From assembly GCA_024195265.1 (NCBI GenBank), contig JAJLRJ010000001.1, forward strand, positions 8,168,357 to 8,232,356: a stretch of 64,000 nt of DNA. The letters are read 5' to 3'. Source of the DNA: Dendrophyllia cribrosa. Its lineage: Eukaryota; Cnidaria; Anthozoa; Scleractinia; Dendrophylliidae. Below are positions 20,806 to 33,600 of the stretch, piece after piece. The notes under the pieces are model-generated. The model was given only the letters and a program-made list of their open reading frames with translations, was not told the DNA's origin and made no database searches. The translations under genes and the position numbers were made by a program. Position 1 is the stretch's first letter, and each line of letters opens with the position of its first letter.

Positions 20806-21800
20806 CCCATTGACGCCCGCGACTTTTTTTCGTTTTTGAGTGATTTTCTGTACATAAACGATCCATAGGATTTCGTGACTCCATATTTGAAGTTACCATT
20901 GAAAGTGCTGCTGTTCTAAAACACTGAAGGCTCGAGTTTTACTGGAAACGTCATTTTGCTTTGTTGGATTGCAAAAAAGTCTTCAATGTGGTGTTTCTGC
21001 GATTTTTGGTAAGTCCACAGCCATTTTTCATCTTTAGTAGCTGCCTGATGAGCATCATTAAGTTTGGATGTAGTTCAGAGTCCACAAACGAAGCGAGTTA
21101 GGTGTTGTACTTCGTTTACGAATTTGGCTCGTTGCTCGTTGAACTGGAAAAATGGCCGCCATGAAACGAAGTAGCTTTGGGACTCGACTCTGGATGAATT
21201 TCTCGACCTACCGCGGCATATTTTGGAAGTTGCGACCACAGGAGAATACAACAAGCGCGAAATTTCGGCGGTGGGTCGGAGTGGCTGTGGACTTAGTATA
21301 AAAACGAAATGTGTGCGGAAAGAAACGGACGCTGTCAAAATCTTTGGTTATTTCCCAGCATGCAGTGCGGTAGTGATATTGAAAATCGAGGCAAGGTCAG
21401 TATGCATTAGAACGAGAGGCTAGAGCTCGGCCCGAGCAACGAATAAGAGCAAAAGAATTCACTGCTAAGCTAGGACTAGGACTGAATTTTGCTGTGAATG
21501 TTGACTTTTGGGTTTGCCATGATGATTTGAATAAAAAAAACTAAAGGCAAAAACGTGATTTTTGTTGTTTTTCTATGACGTTAAAAACGGTCATTTTTGT
21601 TATTGTCCAAATTCAAACGCTGATATTCTGCAAAAATCGCTAACTTTTTTGCGTTTATTGGGTATCTCAATTTGAAGGACGTTCTAGTCAATGCTTACAA
21701 CTGATGGTTAAGGCAATGTTCGCGCGATTGAGAAAGTTGCAATTTTTTAAAGCAGTGGAGTATTGTACGGCCGGTTTTGGCCGGCACGGCCGTCAATGGG
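20806..21800. mobile_element. Non-autonomous piggyBac-like element, TTAA target
   Basis: TTAA lies at 20802-20805 and 21801-21804. The termini are inverted: CCCATTGACGCCCG at the left and the inverse of CCCATTGACGGCCG at the right. TTAA duplication with CCC ends is the piggyBac signature. The 995-bp interior has only short open frames and no recognisable transposase. Confidence 0.75.
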
Positions 21801-21804
21801 TTAA

Positions 21805-22125
21805 CACCTCTTCTGAAAAAGCCAGGGTGAACCAAACTGCCAAAATACTTAGTTTTTTGTTATGGAGTAAATTAAAACATACACCTTGTTTCGCCATTTT
21901 CCCCCAATTTTCTTTGTAATTTGGCTCTTTTGTCAGACGGAAGCTTTTCAAATTTAGCGCTCTGGACAGTAAGAAGGTCCCGGATATGTCGCTGTATTCT
22001 CGGCGATGAGAAAACATTGTAACGGCTCCTAAAATTTGAAAAATACATGGTTATAAATGATTGGCTAATACATGACATGTAGACAGCGCACTTGTAAACA
22101 TAAGATAAAAATAATATATAGTGTA
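21805..22125. other. Intergenic spacer, nothing identified
   Basis: AT-rich sequence between the piggyBac-like element and the Penelope-like fragment. Short open frames occur on both strands, but none has a recognisable motif or supported splice structure. Confidence 0.5.
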
Positions 22126-22130
22126 TGAAT

Positions 22131-22455
22131 TCAGCGTTCGTTCCTTCGGTTAATGCCTTCTGGTGATAAAGTGTTCCCTCTATGAATTAAAAAGGCCTCG
22201 CATGCTTTTCGACGGGAAGCATTGATGGTAGGCTGCAGTTCAGGTGGGATGAGTCTCATGTCCGCGGAAGAGTGACCTGGTAAGTTGAAATGTGTAGGGA
22301 CCGCTGCTGTGGAGTTGGCGTGATGTGGGTTGTTTGTCCCTTGTCTGTGTTCTGTGTTCGTGAAGCGTTCACGAATTGTGCGTTTCGTTTCCCCTATGTA
22401 CTGTTTTTTTTTTTACATTTTTTACCAGTTCGATCATATATGTGAGGTTACTAGA
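22131..22455 (-). pseudogene. Penelope-like element GIY-YIG endonuclease fragment
   Basis: Minus-strand translation shows QYIGETKRTIRERF (the GIY-YIG Y-I-G core with its conserved Arg), HFNLPGHS, MRLIPPEL and a stop at 22131-22133. Upstream NLTYMIELVKNVK lies in another frame across an A-rich run near 22410, indicating a slippage frameshift. The order and spacing fit the C-terminal endonuclease of Penelope-like retroelements, or of LINE-like elements with the same endonuclease. RT is not present. Confidence 0.75.
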
Positions 22456-23248
22456 ATTACAGGTTAAGCTGAAATACCCAAAATGCTAAATCATACAAAA
22501 TTTGGCTCGCTTCAGGTTGTTTTAGCTCCATAAATCAGATTTACACGAAAAGAGCGCAATGTTGTTTTATTGGTAGTACAAGACTTTATACCTGCTCGAA
22601 ATAACAATTCGCTCCGCCATGGTGAAGCACATTTTTCACAAGATAAACTGCTGACAGACATTCGGCGTTCGGCGTTCTGCGTTCGGCATTCAGCGTTCGG
22701 CAAATTACCCCTGCCGGCGGAGAACTTTTGATGATATCTGATAATCACAGGTCACGAGATAAGGGTTTCTGTGGATCGAAAAATAATCGCCACCTGCAAT
22801 AATCTTAATAAAGTTTGAAAACCCGACCCGCTGTTTTTATTTTCTTTTGCTTCTATAGGCTTTAAATTTCTTAACTTCCGAATCGAACCTTGGCCATTTG
22901 GTCAATTTTTTTTTCAACGAAATGTCACGGGGGAAAGCTTTGTACGGCGTGGCATGACCGTTGAGAAGAAGATCGCGCGCAAACCAATCAACCGCGAAAG
23001 CAGAAAAAACAAAAAAATTAAATTTTACAACGGTATAACTGCAAAAGAGAACAGAAGTTTGCTGCTTCAAATATTGAGACGATCTATCAGCTACTATGCT
23101 TAACAGTGAGTACTGATTACAGTTTGTTCGGTTCACTAACCGTTTGTTTGGGTTTCTCGCGGTTTCGTGTCACTTCTGATTGGTTGCTACACAATGGGAA
23201 ATGTCAAAATCACATCAAAGTGTTCACGGTTTTTGGATTCGCACAGTG
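22456..23248. other. Intergenic spacer with a small GTTCGGC-type repeat
   Basis: No gene is supported. 22657-22697 is a short degenerate tandem of ATTCGGCGTTCGGC units. The rest is AT-rich, with short unsupported frames on both strands. Confidence 0.5.
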
Positions 23249-23571
23249 AGGCCCGTTTACACATGCGATTTTTGTCGCGCTCTCCAATGCAACTTTTATC
23301 GCAAGTGTAAACTAGCGGCGATCCCCTGTGCGATTCGGGTGCAACATTTACTCTTATTTGCTGTGATTTCACAAAAATCGCCGCCAAGTTGCATCAGGCT
23401 TCGAACATGTTCGAAACCTCTGCGACATTGCGGCACAAATCGCGCCCAAATCGCACTGAAATCGCCACCCGTTTACACATGCGATTTGAAGATGCAACTT
23501 GCGCGCGACAAAAATTGCATCGACAAGTGCGACAAAAATTGCACAAAAAATCGCCTGTGTAAACGGGCCTT
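23249..23571. mobile_element. MITE with AGGCCCGTTTACACA termini, copy in segment B
   Basis: Ends are AGGCCCGTTTACACATGCG and its inverse GTGTAAACGGGCCTT. The right side is followed by TA (23572-23573); the left flank GCACAGTG is unique to this copy. The interior is rich in GCGACAAAAATTGCA motifs that mirror its own ends. Confidence 0.75.
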
Positions 23572-23672
23572 TAGCTCCCCTCCTTATTACGGACATCAAA
23601 TTGAGGTCTTCAAGGTATCCGCTACAGCGAGAGTTTACTGTAATTACGAGTAAATGACACCGGTGCATTTAA

Positions 23673-24227
23673 AGTGCCCCTGTGATCAAATTTTTGATTT
23701 TCATTTTTTTACATTTTCGTGTACAATTAGACTTTCTTACTCATCTTGCCAAATTTCAATCCATTACGAACATCAGAAGTCATTTTATTTTAACATTTAT
23801 TTCCGAGAATTTACGGCCGCCATTAATCAACCTTGTTCCAAGGCTTGGTTGCGAATGGGAGAAAGTGAGGTCAAAGACTCAAACATACCTCACGGGTTGA
23901 AATTATAATAACAATCAGCATAGAAATTTGCACGAAGAATTAGTCCAAAGTTCTTGTTGCTTTTCGCGTGATTTTCAATACTTACTGTTATTATAATTTC
24001 AACCCGTGAGGTATGTTTGAGCCTTTGACGTCACTTTCTCCCATTCGCAACCAAGCCTTGGAACAAGGTAGAGTAATGGCGGCCGTAAATTCTCGGAAAT
24101 AAATGTTAAAATAAAACGACTTCTGATGTTCGTAATGAATTGAAATTTGGCAAGATGAGTAAGAAAGTCTAATTGTACACGAAAATGTAAAAAAAATGAA
24201 AATCAAAACTTTGATCACAGGGGCACT
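23673..24227. mobile_element. Foldback MITE with about 240-bp inverted arms, TTAA target
   Basis: The arms 23673-23913 and 23986-24227 are near-perfect inverted repeats around a spacer of about 72 bp, so the whole 555-bp element could form a hairpin. Ends are AGTGCCCCTGTGATCAAA and inverse. TTAA flanks lie at 23669-23672 and 24228-24231. Segment A has the uninterrupted site (17171-17185), which confirms the boundaries. No transposase. Confidence 0.93.
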
Positions 24228-25011
24228 TTAAAGAAGTGTCATTTATTGACATGAAGAGAATCATTTTAAATGCAAGTCACAGAAAAGTTACAATTTCTCA
24301 GAGGTCTTTTAATATTGGGCAAACATACAAAATATATCGATTGTCGTTGAAGTATTTTAGACTACATACAGTCCCTCTTTCCCAGCTTAGTCCGTCGAGC
24401 GAAAATCGAAAAAACGTTTTTGCGTGGCCATTTTCCGCTCGCCAGTGTTTTCTCGTTTCTCGCTCGACAGACTGAGATGGTGAAGAGGGGCTGCTCGTCT
24501 GGCTCGTAGTCAAAATCAAACAAGTTAAAAATCGAATCACAATAATAAAAACAAATTACAATGTACTTACAAAGTATAAAAAGTCGTATAAAACATTTAC
24601 AAAAGGCGTTGTCAAACAGGACTGGGTTACAAAAGTATAGATGTGTACATTTTATAAATTACGATAAAATAATCTAATTACAATTAAAATACTATTATAT
24701 TTTAATAAGGCTATAATCATGTGCAAACCATCGCAAAATGGCAACCAATCAGATCTTGACATTAGAACACGAAACCATTCGTTTTAGACCACGGCATGGG
24801 TCAGATAAGTTCCGATCTTTCACCTGTTGGTCTAAAACACGGTACCTTTGTCCATTGAGAGCCTCGTTATTCTCTCTTGTGTGTTTCGATTGGTTAAAGC
24901 ACTTTTTTCTTGCTATCAATGGCTAAACTGCTTCTCTTCTTTCTTTTTGTATCGTTCTAGTTTCTTTAGAAGGAATGCAAAACTTGCTCCGAACAGTTCA
25001 TTTGCTTTATA

Positions 25012-25570
25012 GAGTTTTTTTACATTACGTCATAAAAATGAAAAAATCTAAAGTATACATCCTACAAAGCTGTTTCTAACATGGTATGTGGATACCAGTG
25101 TTATAATCTTTCATAAAAAGTTTCAGGTTTTAACGATGTTTCGTTTTCGATTGATAAAGGTTGTAAATGTGTCACGCAATTCGTCACGCTATTTCAGATA
25201 AGCCGTGAAAATAAACAAAATTGAATTAGTTGAAAGTTATTAATGAATTATAGATGCTTATAAGCCGATTTCATGCCTCTTATAGTGAATAAAATATTTT
25301 GTGATGAGATTTTTGGTGTTATTAAGACTTTAAAGTCTTTAAATTTTTGGCCGCCATGTTGGTGTCCCTAAGTGGGACACCAAGATGGCCGCTCCATACA
25401 TTTCTTACTAAAAATGTCTATACTCATTCGCCTATAACTCTTGAATGAAATGCTCTTGCGCTTCAAAATTTGGCCCAGATGGGTAGTTTTAAACTCTCTA
25501 CAATTCCATAAACATTTTAGAATCGAAAAAACTGCGTCTGAATTTTGATATGACGTCAGTGAAAACACTC
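25012..25570. mobile_element. MITE with TATA target duplication
   Basis: A 559-bp insertion into segment B flanked by TATA (25008-25011, 25571-25574); segment A shows the empty TATA at 17956-17959. The ends are imperfect inverted repeats, GAGTTTTTTTACATTACGTC versus GAGTGTTTTCACTGACGTC. A central palindrome (25353-25395) pairs GGCCGCCATGTTGGTGTCC with GGACACCAAGATGGCCGC. It lies 27 bp beyond the aminopeptidase stop codon, in its 3' UTR or flank. Confidence 0.88.
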
Positions 25571-25597
25571 TATACGCGGAAGACACAGGGCGTCCAG

Positions 25598-28500
25598 TCA
25601 GCCAAGAGGTCCTGTTTCTTTTAGGAGCCAGTTGAGAGCGCTAGTGCGACCCTGCTCTCTAAGTGCGGCACCAACTTTTTCTGCGCATAAGCCATGGTAC
25701 CAGTTAATCCATTCCACCTGACAATAATAGACGGAAACATTTTTTTTATCTCTACTTCATTTAGTGCAACTTATCTATGTGCGTTCAACAGATACAGCTG
25801 TACATTTAATTTGGAGCTGGATTAAAACGAACAAAATCACGCACAAAATGGAAATGGTCTATTAAAGAGGCTCGACTTTCATACTTTACCAAGTTTATAA
25901 AATGTGATCAAAGTTTTATGTGTCACTGGTTGTCAAGCGACAGCGGTTACTATAGCAACGCCAGCTTGTTGCCCTTTGTTTTAAACGTACCTCCTCAGAT
26001 GTCAACATGGAGGGCATAAACAGCTTGGTTTGAATTGGAAACTACAAGAGACAAAGAGACAAAGTAATCACTCCAGCCAATCACAATAGACGTAAACAAT
26101 CCAACGAACCAATCACAACTCGGAGAATATTTATGTATGCGGCGCCAAGCGCGGGAAAGTGCGTGCGAGCAACTCCTGCAATTGGTTTTGATTTAACTTC
26201 TGATTGGTTGAAAAATTACAAAGCGTAGCAATGCAAAAACAAAGCAATCGCGAATTTTAGAGAATGCTTACCAGAGTAACTGGCTCGAAGCCCAGATATC
26301 CCCTGCTCTTAAAATTGTTCTGTTAAGAAAGCGATTATTATTATTATAAGATAGTGAAATAATAAAAGGTAGGAATAAATTCAATGAAAGAAATCACTTT
26401 TCTTCACTCATCTGAAGAGATCTGTCGTTACCTGAAGTTCAACAGGTTTTAAAAGTAACACGCTTTCAATGCGGATACCAAAAGCGCCATCTTCATAGAA
26501 ACCGGGTTCTAAACAAACAAACAAACATCAGGATTAGTTTTAGTTTTTGGATTTCGTACGTAGACTCAAAAGTTAGAACCACCTTGTACAGCATAATAAA
26601 CAGCACCACAGGAAAGTACTGCTCAGTAGCTTTCATTTGAATGGTCACACTTTAGGATTTCATCCACATACTCAAAAGTTAGTACCAACTTGTACAGCAT
26701 AATAAACAGCACCACAGCAAAGTACTGCTCAGTAGCTTTCATTTGAATGGTCACACTTTAGGATTTCATCCATAGACTCAAAACTTAGAACTACTTTGAA
26801 CAGCACAATAAACAGCACCATAGGAAGGTACTGCTCAATAGCTTTCATTTGAATGGTCACACTTAAGGATTTTATCCATAGTCTCAAAAGTTAGAACCAC
26901 CTTGTACAGCATGATAAACAGCACCACACGAAAGTATCGCTCGATAGCATTCATTTGAATAGTCACACTCTAGGATTTCATCCGCAGACTTAAACGTTAG
27001 AACCATCTTGTACAGCATAATAAACAGAACCACAGGAAAGTACTGCTCAGTAGCTTTCATTTGAATGGTCGCATTTTAAGATAATTTTCATTAACGGGCT
27101 CAACCACCTTATACAGCATCTTTCAGTGCTCCTTGTAACATCAAACAATTGACAACAAGACAGATGATAATAAGGAAAAAGATTACAACTAGTGAAGTCG
27201 ATCACTAAATTCTCATAACCGCTATAAAAATAAGTGTCCGTGTGGAAGTAAAGAGAAGTGCTATTTTGAACTGGTGACTCACCGTCAGTGACCATCATGC
27301 CAGCTTCTAAAGGACCTTCATTCTCAGTGGTACGGGGGCCTATATTCTGAGGACCTAGCGTGAAGATATTTTATAACGAAAGATTCACTTTTTCGCTGAG
27401 GTGGATTTAAAAAGCTCATAATCTAGCGTTGAATCTTCGTCAGAAAAAAACATGATGCGGATTGAGAACTGTATGTGCAAACAACAGCGGGAGTTAGGGA
27501 TGCATCAGGTTATGTTAGAATAAAGCGGTTATTTACCATTTCTTTTATGAAATAAAGCCAGCGATATGTCGTTTGACGTAAAATACATGGGCAACACACA
27601 TACGCAAACATTAGAGCGCGCATAGCCGTAAGGAGCAAAAGTGCCGTGCCGCCTTGGCGGTACCGTGGCAAGCCATAACCCACACGCACGCGCACACGCG
27701 CGCGCACACACACGCAAACGAAACTTACCTTCGTGTGCAGTTAAAAATGAGCCAATCCCATGTCCAGTGCCATGCAAGAAATCCAGTCCGACATCCCACA
27801 ATGCCATACGGGCTAAGGTATCCAGTCTGTGTCCTGTAAAGGACCAGCAAAATAGATAAAAATAAATAAACCGGGGAACCAAGGACTTTTTGCAGATGAC
27901 CTCTCGCTAACTGGCTGAACCTGCGATTCTCGTCAAGGAAGTAACGAAGAAAATGATGTTAAGTAATGCAGCGACAAGCTCACTTGACCACTTTCAGAGC
28001 GTTTTACGTGACTGTAGAATAAGTAATTCGTATTTGCTTCGGTTTTGCATTAGTAAGCTTTATAATTGATTAAGAGAACTCGCGCCACTTTCTCGACCAA
28101 TCAGAAGTAAAACCAAACCAAACTTTGCATATTTTTCCGTTTGCTACCTGACTCGTTCAACGCGTCACGTATTCACAAGGAATTTCTCGCACTCGTTTTC
28201 CCGCGCCTGTATGTATTACATGAATGTGCTTCGAGTTCTGATTGGTTCATTAGATTGTCTGCGTCTGTTGTCATTGGTCAGATGTCATTTCGTTCGCTTC
28301 AGTTCAAAAACCGCTCTTGGGATCGGAAAATTCTCCCGCCACTTCTACACATACGGGATATTTTCAAGTTTCCAAAATCACTTGATTTGGGGTGTGCGAA
28401 CAGGACATGTACATGTCTTACCTGTGGTCTTGTTTGGAAACACAGCCCTCGCGAGTGCAATATGACCCTTAAGCACACGAGTGAAACATTCCTTTAAAGA

Positions 28501-30643
28501 AACAAAAAATTCTATAGATATACAGTCAAACCTATTAAACGGTCACCCTCGGGAAATAGCCAAATGACCGCTTAATAGAGGTGTTCTAAGATTTAGAATG
28601 TAATATGGCAAAAATTGAACTAGAATGCGAACTTGATCACATGTCGTTATATAGCTGGAGTTTTTCTCAACGCAACGCGTGCGTTCATTGGTTGATTCAC
28701 GGTCACATGCCGTCTAACAAACAAACTGTTTCCCGCCAAACGTCAATGAGCGGGCAACATTTTCACTGTTGCCCGCTAGCGTACGTGATCATACCGTGAC
28801 AAAAGGTGGCATGATTATGATGCGATTGATGTTTACCTCGAGTGTTAACAAATCACTTAATGACTGATCCCTCGGGAAACAATGAATTTTGTTTCCCCCG
28901 AATCTCGATGGATTCTCGGGAAACAAAATTCACTGTTTCCCTCGGGCGGGACCAGTCATCAAGTGTTTAATGTACATTTCATTGTTAACAACAACAGTAA
29001 CGCAAAAAATGATAAATAAAAATTAAATGGTCACTGTCCCGCCGAAATAACAACTTTTCGCTGACCTAATTTCCCTGTTATATCGCCAAATGCCACCAAA
29101 TATCTGATTGGTTGAGAAACTGTTGCGAGATATTTTAACCAATCACAAAGTGTAGCAATGCAAAACTAAAGCAATCACGGAAGTACTTTTGACACTCAAC
29201 TGCAAACCACTCTGTGACACAAGGTTTGACTCCAGGAATGAAATTAATGTCAGCAAGCTGCTTACCTGTTCCCACTTTGTAGGTGTTCCAAAATGCCAGG
29301 TTCGGGTCACGTCAGTTGTGCCATCCCTAGAATACAAAAGAGATGCACTAGTTAATATTTTTTATCAGGAAAAGAGAATGGAGGACGTCGTTGCATCGCC
29401 AGATACAATTACAAAAGGGAGAATCTAGGGAAGGATTTTCACAAAAAAGTTCAAAGTACATTTCTATTTCTTTTATAAAATAAAGCGCATTAAATGTTAG
29501 GTGACGCCATACCATGTTTGCATGTAAAAACATACATACATATAAAAAGCCAAGCGCGGGAAAACGCGTGCGAGCAAGTCACGATTGGTTTTGGTTTTAC
29601 TTCTGATTGGTTGATAAAGTTTTTTGGACAATCACAAAGCGTAGCAATGCAAAACCAAAGAAATCGTGAAACTAAAGGCACTGTTACATGAGGCAATTTT
29701 TTACTGCAACTTGCAACGTAACGCAGATAAGAGCCGTTGCGAGACAAGTTGCAGATGAAATTGCGCGTAACACCCCCTCTTCGCAACTTGTCTCGTGAAA
29801 ATTGCGCTGCGAGTTGCAGAAAAAGTTTAACACTTCTCACATACAGTGTACTGAGCTTGGGCTGCCTGTGGTTGAACACTTCTCTACGTTTTGCAAGTTG
29901 CAAGCGTGTAACATGTAATTTGCAACACGTCTCGCAATGATTTCGTCAGCGTTGTATTGCAAGTCGTTAGAAATATTGTCTTAAGTTACTTTCAACACTC
30001 AATTAAAAACTGCTATATATAAGCAAACATTTATTTAAAAAATAGATTAAGTTTACCTTTATTATTTTCAATTACATTACTTTTCCTTGCCTCGAATAGC
30101 GTTTTTGCTAATTTGCAGGGCAACTGTATTTAAGTTTATATGTCTAATAAATTTTTGTTTGTTTGTTTTGTTTTATAAGAAGTGACGAACTTACTGCTAG
30201 GGATCTAACGATAAAAAATGTCTGTAAGCACACTAAATAGAACTGAAATAAAAGACAGAACATGTACTTGAATTGTGCTCCAGAATCACATAGATACAGC
30301 TCTTCGTTGGATATAACACGGTCTGTGTCTTCAGCTGGTCTGAGAACAAACAAGAATATATCTTAATTAACTGAATTAAGAAAGCTACTGGGTAGTATTA
30401 GGCGTTAGGCTGACAGCTGAGCACTTTTCCAGCCGATGTTCCACCAGTGACAATTATTAATTTCCGTCACTTCCCACTGCAAAAACAGTCCATACATGTA
30501 TTTTTTGTGTTGGTCCGTGGTGGGAGCACGCACAGTCTTTGAGACAAATGACACCTCTCTCCGTGAGTTTTAAGATAAAAACTCTGACTGACATGCAAAC
30601 TTAACTATTAAAATCAAATGCGGTATGTATTTTAACACATTTC

Positions 30644-30690
<47 letters not shown>

Positions 30691-33600
30691 GACTGTCTAT
30701 CTATCTATCTCTGTCTGTCAGTTACAAATCGTAAGGGCCCTAAGTTTAGTCTGACAGTATTTTATAGAAAACTACTGTTAAAATTTAATCCTGTCAGGGC
30801 CGTAGCCAGAAAAAAATAAGGACTGAGATAATAATATCCATGGTTATTTGCTGGTAGTGTCTTGCGTTCTCCCTAAAAAAAAATCATCTTACTTTCCCCG
30901 AAAAAAAAAAGGAAGAAAAAATGACTGAGGCAAGTGGCTCGGTTTGCCTCATACTGGCTACGGCCGTGACTGTCTGGCTATTATATTCTAGGAACCAACT
31001 ATTTTTTAAAACAAACAAAACAAAACAACAGTTTAGTAACAATGACTGATGGCAGTACTTGTAATGAATGACTGCTCCATTAGGGCCCACAGCTGAAATG
31101 GTTTCAAAGCTAAGGCTCACAAAGTTTTCTTGCTCCCTGAAACAAACAAGGACAAACAAAATAACCAGCTGCTTTTTTAAAATAATTATATCATCATCAA
31201 AGAGAGAATAATCCATGTGATATTAGGTTTGTTAACAAATTCTATACTATTGCATTGACACTATACAGTCAAAGCTCCGATCAGCAGACAAGACACACTT
31301 GGGAAGCAGACAAAGTGTCTGTAACTGGACCTGGCTTCTTATATAACTGCCAAGTCTCACTCATGCGAGTCCAAAACTCCGATCTCACGCCTACTCACGC
31401 CTATGGAACAATTTCTCACCCCTGACTTTAGTACAGATTTGAGCTATCAGCCTTAACTGATCGCATGATCCAATTGAAAATTAATGTAGTTATGTTCATG
31501 AAAATATGGCACTTTTTTGTAGGTTTTTGTCGTTCTGAACATTACAATAATATTACAGCTAGGCCAGATATTATTAAACGGAGGTCTGTGGTCCATGGAA
31601 ACTTCTGAAATCTTTGGAACATCTTCGGACAACTTTGGACATCTTCGGAATAGATCGGTTCTCTTCGGATTTGGTCTGGTCACCTTCGGAAATCCTGGCA
31701 TTCCTACGAAAAAATTCTCACGCCTATCACTCGGAAAAAGTTGGCAGGTATACTCTTAGTTACATGAATGATTCTCATAAGAGGAGTATTCAAACATGGT
31801 TTTGTCAAGACAGCTGAAGTGGAGCTGTCTGCTCAGACAGCTTTGATTGTATAAAGAAGTGTTATACTTTCTAACCACAGGTGGTCAGGATGTAAATGGA
31901 TTGCAGCACTTCACATCACTAGCCTGATCTGCATTGTAGGACAACGTATCTAGTATAAAAAAATTATCTCATACTGCACGATGGAACGTTCTTCAACTGT
32001 CCGATTCACCTTCTCAGTTCTTCAAGCTTGGCTGCACCTGTAATTTCAGTTAGCTCATCTTTCGGCACTTCTCGCTCCAACCAGGAAAAATACTCACACA
32101 AAGCCACTGCATCACGTATCTGAATTGAAACAAATTATGTGAACACAAACCACTTGATGAATGGTTTGAATGGCAAGCAGTTCTGGGATGTCTAGAATGA
32201 TGTATAGGTTGGGTGGGCGAGATGAATGAATGCAGGAATGATGGCAACTATAGAATTCATAATCTTATAGTAATAGAACTACTGGGTCACAGGTCTGTAA
32301 TCATGCATACATTTTCTTCATGAATTAAATTGATCCCATGGGTTTAACTTTTGCGAACCTTTGATGATACATGACCATAACACAATAAAAACCTGTGTGA
32401 ACATTTGAGGCATTAGGGTATATTTCAACTTAGTCGATGACACAACCACTCACTCCCCCTGCCTCCTTTCCTATCCTTCTAGTGGTGTCTCACTGATTCC
32501 ATAACACACCAGATGGTTACTCACATGAGCTTTCTTCATGCCCTCGATTTCCACTGCATTCTTAATTGCCTTACTACGAGCCAGCGGTGACGGATCAGAA
32601 ATAAGGTGAGTCTACAATAAACACAATAAAACACAATGCCAGGTTTACTTGTCGTCAAACATACACCCAGGGTGTTTATCTCCTTTAGGATATGTTTACA
32701 GTGCTGTAAATTTGTGAAAGGAAAATTTTATATGAAAAGAGGAGTTTAATCAAGAGCCTTACATAATGGTGTCACACTGCAATAAATAGGATAATAATTT
32801 AATAAACATTGCAAAATTTCCAATTAGAACAATGTGGTGTGATCTGATGCCATATTGTAACATTTTTCTCATTGGTTAATGGCACTTGGTTAACATTGCC
32901 ATAATGATCAGTTTGCTGTTTGACACTGTCTTGTTAATTGGAACAGGACATTTCATGGATCGATTGATGCTATCGCCGATTATGGTGTTACTTTATTGAC
33001 TTGTCAGAGATATAACCAAGAGTGGAACTTAATCTATTAATTGACAAAACCTACAGTGTTTGTTATCCTATACCTTAGGAACAAGTCTGACCAATGCCGC
33101 ACTGCACGACGAACTAATCTGCAAACAACACAAATTACAAGAAGAAATACTATATAAGGAGTACTACTTCTGTTGGAGCATACAACTTAAATTTTAAAGT
33201 CATCATAGGCTTAAAATTTGACTGAGCACAATAGTTCTGATTTACACAATTAACCCTTAACAATGTGAAGATATCAAATTTATCTTCACTGTGAAGACTG
33301 AAGATATCAATATCTTCATGTAAGCTATCATGTTTCCCTTATTAAATGTTAAACAAGCTATTAACAGTCTTGGTCTACAATCAAAACATGTTCGGATCTT
33401 CCTTGGAAATATTTGGCAATCTTCAGTTCAGAAAATTGCTTAAAACTTTGTAATTAGAGTCAATTATAGAAAATTATGAAATTTCTCTTCTTATGTTCAA
33501 CTCGTTATCTCGATCTGCACTAAACATATTTCTGTGCACCAATGTATTAATCATGGTCGTTTATATACAATACCCAAATCCGAGCTCCATTGCTACCAGT

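Larger units (their letters stand above)
23249..28164. repeat. Duplicated segment B (parent copy, inside the aminopeptidase gene)
   Basis: Direct duplicate partner of 16765-20716. It contains functional exons 18-23 of the aminopeptidase and its 3' flank. It differs by two extra transposons (23673-24227, 25012-25570) and by retaining exon 19. Its left limit is inside the MITE TIR (AGGCCCGTTTACACA at 23249), and the TA target base pair seen in A is not present on that side. Confidence 0.88.

Noticed and set aside
22837..23136. ORF of 99 aa on the minus strand
   Set aside because: No recognisable motif, no splice or promoter support, and surrounding sequence is repeat-rich; treated as chance.
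28141..28497. 118-aa plus-strand ORF
   Set aside because: It lies antisense to aminopeptidase exon 17 and within CCAAT-rich MITE sequence; a shadow frame.
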